Positions 1 to 11,264 of a stretch of DNA of 64,000 nucleotides are shown here, piece by piece. The position numbers and the translations under genes were made by a program. Origin of the DNA: Cryptomeria japonica (lineage: Eukaryota; Streptophyta; Pinopsida; Cupressales; Cupressaceae); the NCBI RefSeq assembly GCF_030272615.1, contig NC_081410.1, positions 116,323,140 through 116,387,139 on the forward strand. The letters are read 5' to 3'. The stretch's first letter is position 1. The number at the start of each line of letters is the position of its first letter. Under the pieces are notes generated by a model that saw only the letters and a list, made by a program, of their open reading frames with translations, ran no database searches and was not told where the DNA came from.

Positions 1-1005
1 TATAGCAGTTTCCTAGGTTTTCCTTTGAATCCGAGCTTAGGAAAGATTGCCTTTTCGAAGCCTAGGCCTGTATTATCTTTGGGCTTTAATTCTGGCAACA
101 ATGGCTCATGTCTTCCTTGTTGGCAAGATCCCAAAGCACTCTGACCATCGTAACCTATCCTTTGCATAATGAGGAGGCCTTTTCCATATTGATCTGTGGG
201 AAGTGTAGCTTGCGGCATATCAGTGGGGATGGGATCTTTATAGATCCATTCCGCTAAGTCCTCATCTTGGGTTTCTTCTTCTTGACTCTTTCCAAGGATG
301 AAAGGCGTTAAAGCACATGCTGGCGTGATCAGTGGATATTGGAGTAATTGCTGCGGTTTGTCATATGTTCTAGGAGAAGTGGGCATTTGTCCCACACAAA
401 AGAGTTGACTCAAATTGTATTCCCCAGGACCTTCCTCTGCTATTTTCATCTTAAGCTTTTCTTGCTTGGGTATAGTGGTGTTCGAACTGGCAAGAGAGGC
501 TAGACTTATATATGATGTGGAGGGGATGGCTTCTCTATGATTAGGAACGGTAATCTCTGGTTGATGGCTGATATTATGACAATATGCAAAGGGATTTGCA
601 TCGCCCAGGATTGTGATCTCTACACGGTTATGTGGGAACTTGATACATTGATGGTAGGTAGATGGAATGGCTTGCATGGCATGTATCCAAGGTCTTCCTA
701 ACAATAGATTGTATGGTAGAGGAAGGTCCAAAACCTGACAGATGATGTGTTTCACCATAGGGTCCACTCAGATTGGCAGTACCACTACTCCTTTGGAGGA
801 ATGCTCTGCATCATCATAGGCCTTAATTGTGATTTTCTTGTGAGGATCCACGGATTCAATGGCATATCCCAATGCCGTGACTAACTGCAGTGTACAAATA
901 TTTAGGCCTGCTCCATTATCGATCAAGACTCGCTTGATCCTATGTTGGTTGATAAAGCCTTCAATGTGTAGCGAAGCATTATGAGGTTGCTGGAAGGAAG
1001 AGTTG
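1..1005 (-). pseudogene. Protease and G-patch segment of E1
   Basis: The minus strand encodes an aspartic protease domain with the active-site motif LIDNGAGLNIC near 905-935, followed by the LLLGRPWIH motif near 690-710. The catalytic Asp is present here, unlike in G1. A G-patch motif lies near 110-210 (YGKGLLIMQRIGYDGQSALG). A stop interrupts protease near 768-770 and a frameshift separates it from gag. The segment is cut by the window edge before reverse transcriptase. Confidence 0.8.
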
Positions 1006-2970
1006 TCACTTTCGGAAAAAATTGAGACAAGGTGATGACTTTAGACTTCCAACCATGGCTTGAAATTGGTCTGTATTTACGTTAGCAGGGACTGACGCCT
1101 CTTGGAGAGCTTGATCCAAGATTGTTTTATGAGATGGAGATAGGCACAATAGCTCTAAAATGGATATAAGCACAGGCATTTTATCTAATTGTTCCACAAG
1201 ATTGTACTGCTTTGGTATGGAGGTGGTGCCTTGTGGAGCTTCCTTTATGGTAACCTTGTCGCGATGTGTAACAACATTGCAATTTGAGCTGGGATTCTCG
1301 ATGGTTGTAGTTGCAACTTGTTCATTGGCATCATACAGGTGATTTACAGTATAATTATACGTAGCCTGTGTATAATCAGTGGTATCAGTGCCTCTCCTAG
1401 AAGTGGAAGGACCCCTTTGATCTTGTGATGGAAGTGGATTTTTGAACATCAGATGATCATTGTTTGTTGTTTTTGGGTCATGTCCTTCGATTTCAATTTC
1501 ACCTTGGCCAATAAGATCCTGAATAAGATCTTTCAATCTATGACAATTACTTGTCTTGTGTCCTCTCCCTTGGTGGAAATCACAATGTTCAGTATCTCTC
1601 CACCATGCAGGTTTGACCTGAGGCTCATAGTTTGATGTTTTAGGTAGAGTGACCAAATTTTGAGAAATTAGTTGTCGCAATACTGTTTCGATGGGTTCCC
1701 CTAAGGGAGTGTGTGTTCATTTTTATTTTTGCTGATGAGGTCTAGGCTCATCGTGAGATGTGATGCAACCTTGATTTGAAGGAACATTTGTGTTAGTCTG
1801 AGGTGGAGGATTCTGTCCTGCAAATCGAACCACAGGTTGTGCACTTTTGATAGTTCTGGCATCCACAACCCCATTGTTGACGATATTCTTGTTTTTGTTC
1901 CAGAAACTTGGTTTGTCACTATTGAAGTGTGGGCGAGGACTATCCTTTGGTTCATTGTAGATTTTGATAAGTCCTTTCTTGATGAGGGCCCGCTCACATT
2001 TCAAGCCCTTGGTGATCATATCATTAAAGGAGTCTGTGTCTTTGACATCCAGGTGGAATTCCATTTCTTCGTTTAAGTTGGAAATAAATATTTCTACTAG
2101 TTCTCGTTCAGGTAATTGAAGAGAACGTCTACTAGACATTTGGCACCATCGTTGCAGGAATACTGAGAATAGTTCACTTGGTTTTTGTTTAGTGTTGCAC
2201 AGATCAGCCATGGTGATGTCGCGTTCAATGTTATGAGAGTAATGTGCCAAGAACTTTTGAATTAGTTCTTTGAAGGTCCTAATGCCACCTGGTAGCTGGG
2301 AAAACCATGATGTGGTTGTTCCTCCCAAACTTTGGGGAAAAAGTCGCATTAGGTATGTCTCCTCATATGCCACTTCGAGGCAAGCTGAATGAAATTATCT
2401 GACATGATCGTGAGGATCCCCCTTTCCTCTATATTTTTTGAATTTGGGTGTTTCAAATCCTCATGGAAAGGGTGGCATATAAAGATTCCTATCAAAGGGA
2501 TAGGGACAAATGTCATTGAGTGAGAATTGGTTAGTTTTTACACCACTATGAAGTTGTTGGGCAAGATTTTCAACTTGTTGCCGCAACATCTCCATTTCAT
2601 TTGGAGGAGGAGGTGGTGGGTTACCTTGAGGAATGTTATATCTGATGGGATCTCTACCTCTTTCTTCTTCATGGCGACTTTGTCATTCTGATGCTTGTCT
2701 TAATTGGGCAAGATCAAAGTCAGAGGGGAGCTTGGCTCCTTCTTGAGCGAGATTTAAAAAGTGAGCATCTGCATTGCTCCTGAGTATTTCATCAAAAAGC
2801 CTGTTAAAGAGAGGGTTATGTTGGGCCCTTTCTATTGTTGCAGGAGTAGGAGTACTTGGGTTTTCGTCATTCACATTTCCTTCAAGTGCTTCTTGAAATT
2901 CATTGATATTTTCCTCTTCTTCTTCAATTTCTGCTTCTCGTTGCTTTGAGTGTGATCGGGTGTGAGCCAT
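1006..2970 (-). pseudogene. gag: gag polyprotein of E1 (with stops)
   Basis: One minus-strand frame starting MAHTRSHSKQ at 2970. An acidic N-terminus (EEEEENINEF) is followed by a proline run, then a retrotransposon gag domain around 2380-1980 (TYLMRLFPQSLGGTTTSWF and FLAHYSHNIERD). After that comes a zinc-knuckle-like Cys/His segment HCDFHQGRGHKTSNC near 1590-1550. Stops interrupt it, for example after RQASE near 2685 and between the segments ending near 2373 and 1680. Near 1010 the frame shifts before protease. The G1 copy (21785-23561) aligns throughout. It forms the capsid/nucleocapsid of a cytoplasmic particle when intact; this copy cannot encode a full Gag. Confidence 0.85.
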
Positions 2971-3415
2971 TTTGTTTACAAGTTTTTGTTGAAGTTGAGC
3001 GAAAATGATGATGAGTTGTTGATGAAATGAAAAATTGATGTTCGGTGAATTGTGTTGCATGTAGATCTCTAGCACTTTAGAGGTAGATGTAACTAAAATT
3101 CCTTCGTTGAATTGCTTGTTTGTTTGATAAGGTTTGATGTGATAAGGTGTCGAGAAATCTGAGATGTGTTACAGATTTAACTACCTAGTAATGAGAGGAT
3201 TCACTCATTAACTAGTTTTAACCTACGTAGATGTGTCTCTTAGGATGAGCTTATCCTAGATGTAGAAACAATCTAAAAAGTGATGTGATGTATTTGATTC
3301 AAGCAATATCTAAAAGAGAACTTAGGACAAGAACCTCTTAATGTTTTGGGAGTTGGAATGGATTGATGATGAAGTGATGATGTATGAATGGGGTGATGGA
3401 TGAAATGTTTTAACT

Positions 3416-3965
3416 TCAATAAAATCTTTGTGTCACAAATGGAACAAATTCTACCTCTTCCCTTTCGGGCATTGGTGGCGTTTCTTGAGCTATGTTGTAT
3501 GTGATACAAATGTTTGGGAAGAAGTTGGGATTAATCTTGCCTCCTTGGTTTTTGTGATAACTCAAAGCTCTATATTGCATAAAAGCTTTGTGGTTCAATG
3601 ACTCTGAATCAAATTCATTTGTTTTGCCTTGAAGGTAGAGACACATGTGACGTAGAAAAATTCTATGAGAGACAAAGATTTGTCTATTGAGATACAAAGA
3701 ATTTCCTCCTTTTGATCAAAGCCTTTGAGCTCAATGGTCTTCTTTTCAAGTTGATGTTTTGATGACGATTCTTCTTTCGCAAGATGTGAAGAATGGTCAT
3801 AAAGTTTGATACTTTGTTGTTTGCACTTTGTTTTTGAAATGTTTGGTTGTTTTGAAAGATGTTTGGTTGGATGAATACTTGTTTTGGAATTGATTGTTGT
3901 TGTTTTTTTGACAAGAAAACAAAGCAAGCACACAAACACAAGAATGTTGCCTTAAAAAGGCACAA
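3416..3965 (-). pseudogene. Pre-gag open frame, E1 copy (broken)
   Basis: Two minus-strand open frames (3684-3965 and 3416-3697) together match the open frame at 20967-21350 in G1. The first holds MTILHILRKKNRHQNINLKR; the second runs from MYLNRQIF to a C-terminus VEFVPFVTQRFY. A frame change near 3690, where G1 reads through, breaks the E1 copy. The predicted protein is basic with an acidic, Glu-rich tail and resembles no family I know. Some Tat elements (Ogre) are known to carry an extra ORF upstream of gag; whether this is related is inference. A second overlapping frame (3595-3939) is also open, so the true frame is uncertain. Confidence 0.45.
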
Positions 3966-4595
3966 ATGAGTATGGGTCTAGATCAACCCAATCTTTGGAC
4001 TTTGTATGACTCTTTCCTTTAAGTGTATTTTAGGTGTTTTCTTTCCAAAGCCTGAAGTCAGCTCAATTTGTACTTGGTCTTGACTAACACGAAGATACTT
4101 CAAACACTTTGTATCCCTAAGGTCAAATGGCCAGTTGTGATAAATTCAGCCCACATCTTGATATTTCTTCGACTTTGGTACTACATACCTTATGAATCCC
4201 GTCATGGCAGGTAAGGATGTGATATACTAAGTCTTGCACAAGTATAACAAATAGATGATCCCTATGATGGGGGAGTCACCACTTTTATCAAGCCACAAGT
4301 GACTTTTCAAAAAGCTATGTTTCTACTCAAGGAAATATGTATGGTGAGTATCTTGGGAGCAAAACCATCTATGCTCTTGCACTGAATTATATCTCAAATA
4401 TTCTCAATCGATAGAATAGGTGGGCTACTACTTAAAGGTGTTTAGTCATTTTCGATGTCTTTGGACATAAGTTCATTCTGCAGTGACTCACTTAAGAGCC
4501 TTGTAACTTGTGGTGGGGCCCATTTGTCCTTTCAACAAGTTACATTGTAGGAACAGCTATACCCAAGGCTACAACTTTCGCTCTCACCTGATTTC

Positions 4596-4790
4596 TATAG
4601 CGGCTCAAAGGATTTACCGAGCGAGGTCGTTCCCAAGAGTGATGTGTCTCTTGGCAGGCCTCTCTTAAAAAGATAAAAATTTGAGCGTTACTAACACTTT
4701 TCTCTTGCACCTAGGACCACGAAAGCTAAGGGAGAGGATAGTGTGTGTTAGAAGTAGGACCACTCGACCAGCTCTTTGTACAAGTGTGCC
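4596..4790 (-). promoter_or_regulatory. Conserved leader block, E1 copy
   Basis: Non-coding leader segment with strong similarity to 19985-20175 in G1 and 53395-53615 in the other Tat family, G3, always in the same sense relative to the element. The most conserved core here is 4691-4713, containing (plus strand) CTAACACTTTTCTCTTGCAC. It may be a packaging, dimerisation or splicing signal, but nothing in the sequence decides which. Confidence 0.6.
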
Positions 4791-5319
4791 AAGCATGAAA
4801 AACACTTATTCTTTTTAACCCATCATCGCAATGTGTTCTAACTATTTGGAGATGTTGCTCCAACAATCATGATATTCTTTTTAACTTCAAAGGCAATATG
4901 TTTAAGTAACTAGGAAAATAAAATCTTGGTCAACTTAATAAAAAGCATGTTTGCTCGAAGTAAATCGCTTGCAAAAATTGAAACAAGTGGATTGTAAGTT
5001 TTAATTGCACCAAAATTTGAAGTGTGGCTTGTACAATTTTGCTTAAGTTTGATGCTAGAAATGGATTTGTTTTTGTTGATTTTAAGCACCAAATGAAAAG
5101 TTAAGCCTAAACTTGCAATAAACAAAAGTTTGTTTTGTTCAATTTTATAGCACCAAACACAAATTTTGATCCTAAGCTTGCAAAAAAGCAAATTTTGTGT
5201 TGTTCAATTTTTAAAACACCAAAAGGAAGTAATAGTTAGTAAAAATCGAACCTATGGTGGGCTTCCACAAGCCTAAGAATTTTTATTTTTTCGATTACAG
5301 GGTCATTTTTACAACGTTC

Positions 5320-5570
5320 TGTTACAATAGCGCTACTCTGTGTTTAAACAGAAGTGTTGTTTAACACAAATGCACAAAGAGAAGAAAATGATAGAGAAGT
5401 CAAAAGCGCTCAAACATGTTCAATAGCGCCAAAACAGGGTCAAAAGCGCTCAAACAATGTCAATAGCGCTAAACTTGGTACAATAGTGCTATTGTAAGAA
5501 CAATAGCGCTAGAACAACAAGTTGCAATAGTGCTACAACATGATCAATAGCGCTAAAGCGTAACCTGTGT
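5320..5570 (-). repeat. AGCGCT motif array in E1 leader
   Basis: Around ten copies of a short unit near CAATAGCGCT or CAAAAGCGCT, irregularly spaced, lie just downstream of the primer binding site. The core AGCGCT is palindromic. The G1 leader has the equivalent array at 19120-19360. The surrounding sequence is less regular than the motif itself. Confidence 0.75.
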
Positions 5571-5630
5571 GTCAAGTTCAACAATCAAACATGTTAGTTG
5601 TAAAAAAAAATGTTTTTTAAGGTGTTTAAA

Positions 5631-5648
5631 TTCACGTCGGGTTCACCA
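5631..5648 (-). other. Primer binding site of E1
   Basis: Immediately downstream of the LTR, after two T residues, the minus strand reads TGGTGAACCCGACGTGAA. It starts with TGG, as expected for a site pairing with a tRNA 3' CCA end. I cannot say with certainty which tRNA it pairs with. The G1 copy at 19044-19061 is the same site with C-to-T changes. Confidence 0.75.
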
Positions 5649-5650
5649 AA

Positions 5651-7043
5651 TGATGCTCTACAAAAAGGGAAGGTTAGTCAATGATATCAAGACACAAACA
5701 AGAAGAAAAGGATAACCATTAGTGTCAGAAATCACAAACAAAATACTTTCCTACACAAGCATATCAAAAGAGATATCAAAAGCATGATAAAATATCTAAC
5801 TAAGAAGGTAAATATGATGAGGCATCTCCAAATGCCTCCTAACATGCTCTTGGTTTCTTCTCCCTTGTTTCTCTTCTCTCCAAGTTCCAAAATAGTGCAG
5901 CTCTCAGCAGCTTTTTGCACTATGGATGCTTATGGAGGTTTGAGATTGAATTATTGTTCTAAATGTAAATAAAGAAGCTACTACTAAGCTATTGATACTA
6001 AAATGATTTATTTTATCTAAAATGACAATATATGAGTTGATTATACTAAAATGCTCTCTCAAAATGCCTATAGCTTAAATGCATACAAGTTTTCAGGATC
6101 TGGGTTATGAAGAAATGAGCTCTATTTATAGGTAAAATGGAGCAATGGATGGTTGAGATCGAGCAATCTCAACAAGGGTCAGGATTGAATGATTTGAGAT
6201 CCATGTGAGGGTTTTCAACCCAATCTCAGGATGACAAGTGTCAATGTGAGATAGGTTGAGAGGAGAGGGAATAAGCATTAAATGCTTGACATGACCTTGG
6301 GAGTTAAGGTCAAGGTTAGTTGAATGAATAAACTCTTTATTCAAAGAATAAAGCTTTTATCCAATGGATAAACTCTTGTGCAAAGGCAAAAGGGATAAAC
6401 ATGGTCAAAGCAATAAATGCTTGAGGAGACACATGAGTGCAAGTTGAAATAACCATAAATGGTTATGTAAGAGCCATTAATGGTCATGTAAGAGCCGTTA
6501 GTGGTTTTGGAAGACTTTGGAGGTTAAATTGTTGAACACACAAAGCATTAAATGCTTAGTCTTTGAGAAGTGACTTAAAGTTGCTTAGGAATGTGACAAT
6601 AATTAGGGGATGGATTAGGCTAATTAGGAAGGGGTTAGAAGAATCTAGAAGGGGGCTTAGGAATGCAATTGGATTTGGTGGGTGAGGGAAAATATGATTT
6701 TTATTTAAAATAAATTATTTTATTTCAATAAATGTGTGCAAGTTGCATTTGTAGGAAAATGCAAGTGGGGGGATAAATGATTTAAATAAATGTTTTATTT
6801 AATTTATTTAAAAGAGGAAAAAGGGGGATTAAATGACATAAATAGATTTTATTCATTTAATTGACTGTGAATTTGGTTTAATGAATTAATTAAAATAAAT
6901 TGAATAATTTATTTAATTAATAGGAGAATGTTTAAAGATGAATTAATTAAATATTAATTTAATTAATTGATGACTAGTGGATTTTTAATCAAATAAATAG
7001 CAATTATTTATTTAATTAAGCTGGACAGATTTGTGTGACTACA
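5651..7043 (-). repeat. 5' LTR of E1
   Basis: About 1.39 kb. On the minus strand it opens with TGTAGTCAC and closes with GCATCA. It matches both G1 LTRs (12580-13789 plus 18787-19041, and 31341-32802) along its length, including AT-rich TTAATTAA-type runs in the upstream half and a TATA box. It is slightly shorter than the ~1.46 kb G1 LTRs. Confidence 0.9.
6123..6130 (-). promoter_or_regulatory. TATA box in E1 LTR
   Basis: TATAAATA followed by GAGC on the minus strand. The same site occurs at the same place in both G1 LTRs (13540-13547, 32299-32306), so it is the likely core promoter of this family. The function is inferred. Confidence 0.6.
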
Positions 7044-7365
7044 CATTATTTATCATATGAGTATACTGATCCCAGAGTTAGTAGAACCCTTATGCATTTT
7101 GTGATCATTATCCTTTGATTTGTCCTTTCTTGGGGGAATGTCATTATGATAACATGTGCTTATGTTTTGGATGCATGTATGCAATTTCTCCCAATAATTC
7201 ATATGCAATCGCTTTAACGTGGGGGCATACACTTTGCTCAATATTTCTCATTTTGCACACACTATCACATGCCTCAATACTCAAGTTACTTACAAACTTA
7301 GACTTTTTCTTTGTCATTTTGGTATTTTACTTTTCATGACTCATAGTAAGCGAACTTTACTAGGC

Positions 7366-7431
<66 letters not shown>

Positions 7432-8080
7432 GATGTCTCTTTTATCTTGATATTGAAGTTGTAAGATCCTAAAGTCCACCGAGGGCTTGGTGTATCTTGC
7501 CATTTTGATGACTTGATGAAAGTTTTCAATGTAAACCTTTTTACTTCACCAAGAGTATGCATACTCTCATACTCTTGCTAAAGTGGGGGCTAAATTTAGC
7601 ATCCTGGATTATACTCCCTTATAATTTTGTCCTCATTTGGGTCCTCACCTTGGCATTCATGTCTTAAGGCCTAATTGGAACCCTGATTCTGCTCACACCA
7701 TACTAAATCTCATATTTTTTAGAATACACATCTCTTGTCCCTCTCTTCTTGGTCCCTGATTGGTCAAGACCAGGGTGTTGGTGCCCTGGTCCTTAAGGAC
7801 CAGAGTGCCAGTGCTCTGGTCCTCCCAATCAATGCCCATTTTGGGGCGTCTTAATAGTAACATCATTTTGGTGGGGACGTAGATCTCATGTCGGATCATG
7901 TTATAAATTTTTTTTCTCAATAAGCAATTATAAAAGGAGGTCTACCCCTCTCATTTTGAGAACCACATAAGAGATTCATGCAATCAATTCAAGCAATCAA
8001 GCATTCAAATTCAAGTGAGCAAGCAATTAGTCTTCTTTCAAGCATTGGAGAAGAAGTAAAGTCAAGATTCAAGCATTTGG
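7044..8080. repeat. Repeat A (interrupted by E1 at its left end)
   Basis: About 1.03 kb, directly repeated as B at 9291-10319. Both copies contain a CT microsatellite, the phrase AGTGGGGGCTAAATTTAGCA, and a tail GATTCATGCAATCAATTC near the end. Length and paired arrangement suggest LTRs of an unrecognised element with S between them, but no clean TG...CA ends, primer site or polypurine tract is obvious. No gene is seen; the short frames on either strand look like chance. Confidence 0.7.
7372..7428. repeat. (CT)n microsatellite
   Basis: Uninterrupted TC dinucleotide run of about 56 bp inside repeat A; a shorter run sits at the same place in repeat B. Confidence 0.97.
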
Positions 8081-9290
8081 AAGAGGGAGAGAGATGAGAC
8101 ATAGATAGCTAGAGAGAGGGAAGGAGAGAGAGGTGGAAAGAGGGGGAGAGATGTAAGATAGAGAGGAGAGATTGTGTGTCAAGATAGAGAAGAGAGGGGA
8201 GATAAAAAGTAGAGTGAAGTGTGAGAGAGATAGGTTTAGAGTTTGGGGAGAGAGGAGAGAGTGAGATAGAGAGATGAGGGGAGAGGGGGAGAGGGAGAGT
8301 GATAGAGAGATATATAGGTCTAGAGATTGAGGAGAAAAAGAGAGTGAAATAGAAATAGAGAGAGAATGATGATAGGAGCTTAGTGATTATTGAAATTTGT
8401 CTATCTAAGAAATTATAAGATTCGGAGCTTGGGGAGAGAGGAAAGAGTGAGATAGAGAGAGGTAGAGTGGGGGGAAATGAGAGTGATAGGGAAAAGATAA
8501 GTTTATAGCTTAGGGGAGAAAAAGCACGTGAGATGGAAAGATAACAAGAGAATGATGATACAAGCTTGTTGATTGATAAAATTTGACTAAGTCTGAAAAT
8601 TTATATGATCTCCTAAAATCTAAAATTTGCATTATGACTCCTAGAGATCTTAAACCATTCTCAAACATCATACTAATATATACACACTATATAGCTTAAA
8701 GTATAAGAAAGGTAAAAGAAAAAGGTAAAATATAACTTATACTTTATGTATCTATCTTGATGATAAAAATGTAAGGGGCATTCATAGCATAAGTGTTTTT
8801 GGAACTAAAAACATAATCATGGGCATGTTTTTTTTCTAATTCACTATCAACAAAACACTAATGTGTTTTGAATGCTAATAATACATATGCATTTTGAATT
8901 CAAAAAACACGTATGTATTATGGGTAAGATTTTTGAGCCATAACATGTATGTGGTATTTGAATTTATTCAAAACACGCACATGTCTTATTTGTCTTTAAC
9001 ATTTTATTGCATGTGGCCACTTTTTTGTCCACCATCTTGGTGAACGTACCCAATTATAATGTATTCTTTGAAGATATAAAATCTTCTCCTACAAGAATGT
9101 AATTTGAAGTTAAGATATCACTTCTTCTATTTGTTGTCCCTAGTGTTGTCTACTTGAGGATGATGGAAACCATTGAGATCTCTTTTGGTCTCTCCCATGT
9201 TGACTCAAAAGACACATGTGCCCTTCTTCCATTGTGGTTTTACTTCGTTTGGAGGATGGGGTCAATTAAAAGTATATATATTTCATGATA
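8081..9290. repeat. GA-rich block S, copy 1
   Basis: 8081-8550 is purine-rich (GAGAGAGATGAGACATAGAT and similar), then AT-rich to about 9117. This part recurs at 36413-37448 with few differences. After GAAGTTAAG near 9113 the two copies diverge; 9118-9290 is found only here and ends in GGAGGATGGGGTCAATTAAA, which could be a degraded polypurine tract next to repeat B. No coding frame is convincing. Confidence 0.7.
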
Positions 9291-9624
9291 CATTATTTAT
9301 CATAAGAGTATACTGATCCCAGAGTTATTAGAACCCTTATGCATTTTGTGATCATTATCCTTTGATTTGTCCTTTCTTGGGGGAATGTCATTATGATAAC
9401 ATGTACTTATGTTTTGGATGCATGTATGCAATTTCTCCCAATAAGTCATATGCAATCGCTTTAACATGGGGGCATACACTCTGCTCAATATTTCTCTTTT
9501 TGCACACACTATCACATGCCTCAAGACTCAAGTTACTTTACAAACTTAGCCTTTTTCTTTGTCATTTTGGTATTTTACTTTTCATGACTCATAGTAAGTG
9601 AACCTTATTAGGCTAGGAGCCATG

Positions 9625-9670
<46 letters not shown>

Positions 9671-10319
9671 GCTATCTCTTTTATCTTGATATTGAAGTTG
9701 TAAGATCCTAAAGTCCACTGAGGACTTGGTGTGTCTTGCCTTTTTTATGACTTGATGAAAGTTTTCAATGTAAACCTTTTTACTTTACTGAGAGTATGCT
9801 TAGTCTCATACTCTTGCTAAAGTGGGGGCTAAATTTAGCATCATGGATTGTACTCCCTTACAGTTTTGTCCTCATTTGGGTCCTCACCTTGGCATTCATG
9901 TCCTGAGGCCCGATTGGAACCCTGATTCTGCTCACACCATACTAATATCTCATTTTTTTAGAATACACATCTCTTGTCCCTCTCTTCTTGGTCCCTGATT
10001 GGTCAAGACCAGGGTGTTGGTGGCCTGGTCCTTAAGGATCAGAGCGCTAGTGCTATGGTCCTCCCAATCAATGCCCATTTTGGGTGCCTTAACAGTAACA
10101 TCATTTTGGCGGGGACTTAGATCTCATGTCGGATCATGTTAAATTTTTTTTTTTCTCAATAAGCAAGTATAAAAGGAGGTCTACCCCTCTCATTTTGAGA
10201 ACCACATAAGAGATTCATGCAATCAATTCAAGCAATCAAGCATTCAAATTCAAGTGAGCAAGCAATTAGTCTTCTTTCAAGCATTGGAGAAGAACTAAAG
10301 CCTAGATTCAAGAATTTGA
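9291..10319. repeat. Repeat B
   Basis: Second copy of repeat A. It preserves the uninterrupted target GATACATTATTTATC, showing what stood at the E1 insertion point. After AGAATTTG at 10319 the sequence leaves the A/S pattern. Confidence 0.75.
9627..9666. repeat. (CT)n microsatellite
   Basis: TC dinucleotide run of about 40 bp in repeat B, shorter than the matching run in repeat A. Confidence 0.97.
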
Positions 10320-10371
10320 GTTAATATTCATGTTCTATGTCTATGAAGACTTCATGAAACCCTAATTCCTT

Positions 10372-10743
10372 ATGGAGACAAATAAAACTCCATTAAAAGG
10401 TACATCATTACTATTTTCAGACATTATTGATCATCTCCCTCAAAAGGAGATCATATCCATTATTGCAATCCAATTACATTTCATTTCTATTTCATGGTTA
10501 ATTCCAAAACTGGGGTTTGACCTAAGGAAAACCCTTAATCCCAACCTATTTCCCTTCTCTATTGTGCATGGGAATAGGTATAGAACTGCGATCTTTAGAA
10601 TTGGCTTTATTCACATAGATGAACAGATTCCCCTTTGGATGGTGAAAAGTGCAGAGGATCAGAGTGACAGGCATTCTGCTCCTGACATTTTAGGAGCTCC
10701 TTTTGGGAACAAATCCAAACAATCTTACATTGCTCAGATCTAG
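10372..10743 (+). CDS. Unrecognised open frame, 123 codons
   Basis: Begins METNKTPLKGTSLLF and ends QSYIAQI. It is mostly hydrophobic and basic with no motif I can place. It follows repeat B directly, so it could be the start of an internal region of that repeat's element or a relic of another one. An open frame this long can occur by chance in such DNA; the protein may not exist. From 10744 to about 11006 I see nothing. Confidence 0.2.
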   Translation: METNKTPLKGTSLLFSDIIDHLPQKEIISIIAIQLHFISISWLIPKLGFDLRKTLNPNLFPFSIVHGNRYRTAIFRIGFIHIDEQIPLWMVKSAEDQSDRHSAPDILGAPFGNKSKQSYIAQI

Positions 10744-11006
10744 GTTCGTGGCTCGATTGGACAACTGTAGCCCACCGTTTATGTGTTTTTACTTCAATTT
10801 CAACACATTTACCCTAATTTCAGCATTTTCAGAATTCAACTTAAAAAAGGGAATTGATTCAAAACCTAATGAATCTAACATGATTTCTTAGCCCTAACCT
10901 TGCTTATTTGAGGCTAGATCTATTAGGTTCACCCATGTTTAATGTAATGGTCCCTAAGCCTAAAATTAGTGGTTTCTAATGGTAGAAACCTTAATTTTTT
11001 ATCATG

Positions 11007-11243
11007 ATAATAACATCCCTAAAAATAGGATTTTCATGTTAGACCACTTGATGAGCATCTTTTAACAACTAACAACATGATTTTAAAGGCACCAACATGT
11101 GGAAAAAGTTCCAACTAATAAAACCCACACCCCTTATGACGGAGCATAAATATTTAATAGCATAAATATGAAATTACCTTGGGAAAATGTAAAAATAATA
11201 ATAAATAAATAATCTGGAATTGTTTACTCTTTAATTCCCAATA
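11007..11243 (-). repeat. 3' LTR remnant of copia-1
   Basis: Matches 36170-36407, the 5' part of the other copia-1 LTR, with shared phrases such as AACATCCCTAAAAA and CTTATGA[CT]GGAGCAT. Its outer part is missing: 10320-11006 does not resemble the first ~600 bp of the LTR at 35541. The left end of copia-1 is therefore truncated or rearranged. Confidence 0.65.
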
Positions 11244-11264
11244 TTATTCTACTTGTTGAGTACC

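Larger units (their letters stand above)
1..7043 (-). mobile_element. Tat-type Ty3/gypsy retrotransposon E1, 5' part
   Basis: Read on the minus strand, the order is 5' LTR (7043 to 5651), primer binding site, long leader, pre-gag open frame, gag, protease and a G-patch; the window edge cuts it before reverse transcriptase. It belongs to the same family as G1 (12580-32802): LTR, leader, gag and protease all align by eye. The five bases after the LTR are CATTA. The related repeat B (9291-10319) reads straight through this point (GATACATTATTTATC), which fixes the insertion site. The left end and second LTR are outside the window. The Tat assignment is carried over from the two RNase H domains seen in G1. 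Confidence 0.9.

Noticed and set aside
5320-5570. CRISPR-like reading of the AGCGCT array
   Set aside because: Units are short, irregularly spaced and degenerate; this is plant retrotransposon leader, not a spacer-repeat array.
5631-5648. Possible tRNA gene at the primer binding sites
   Set aside because: Only the 18-base complement of a tRNA 3' end is present, next to an LTR; no cloverleaf sequence around it.
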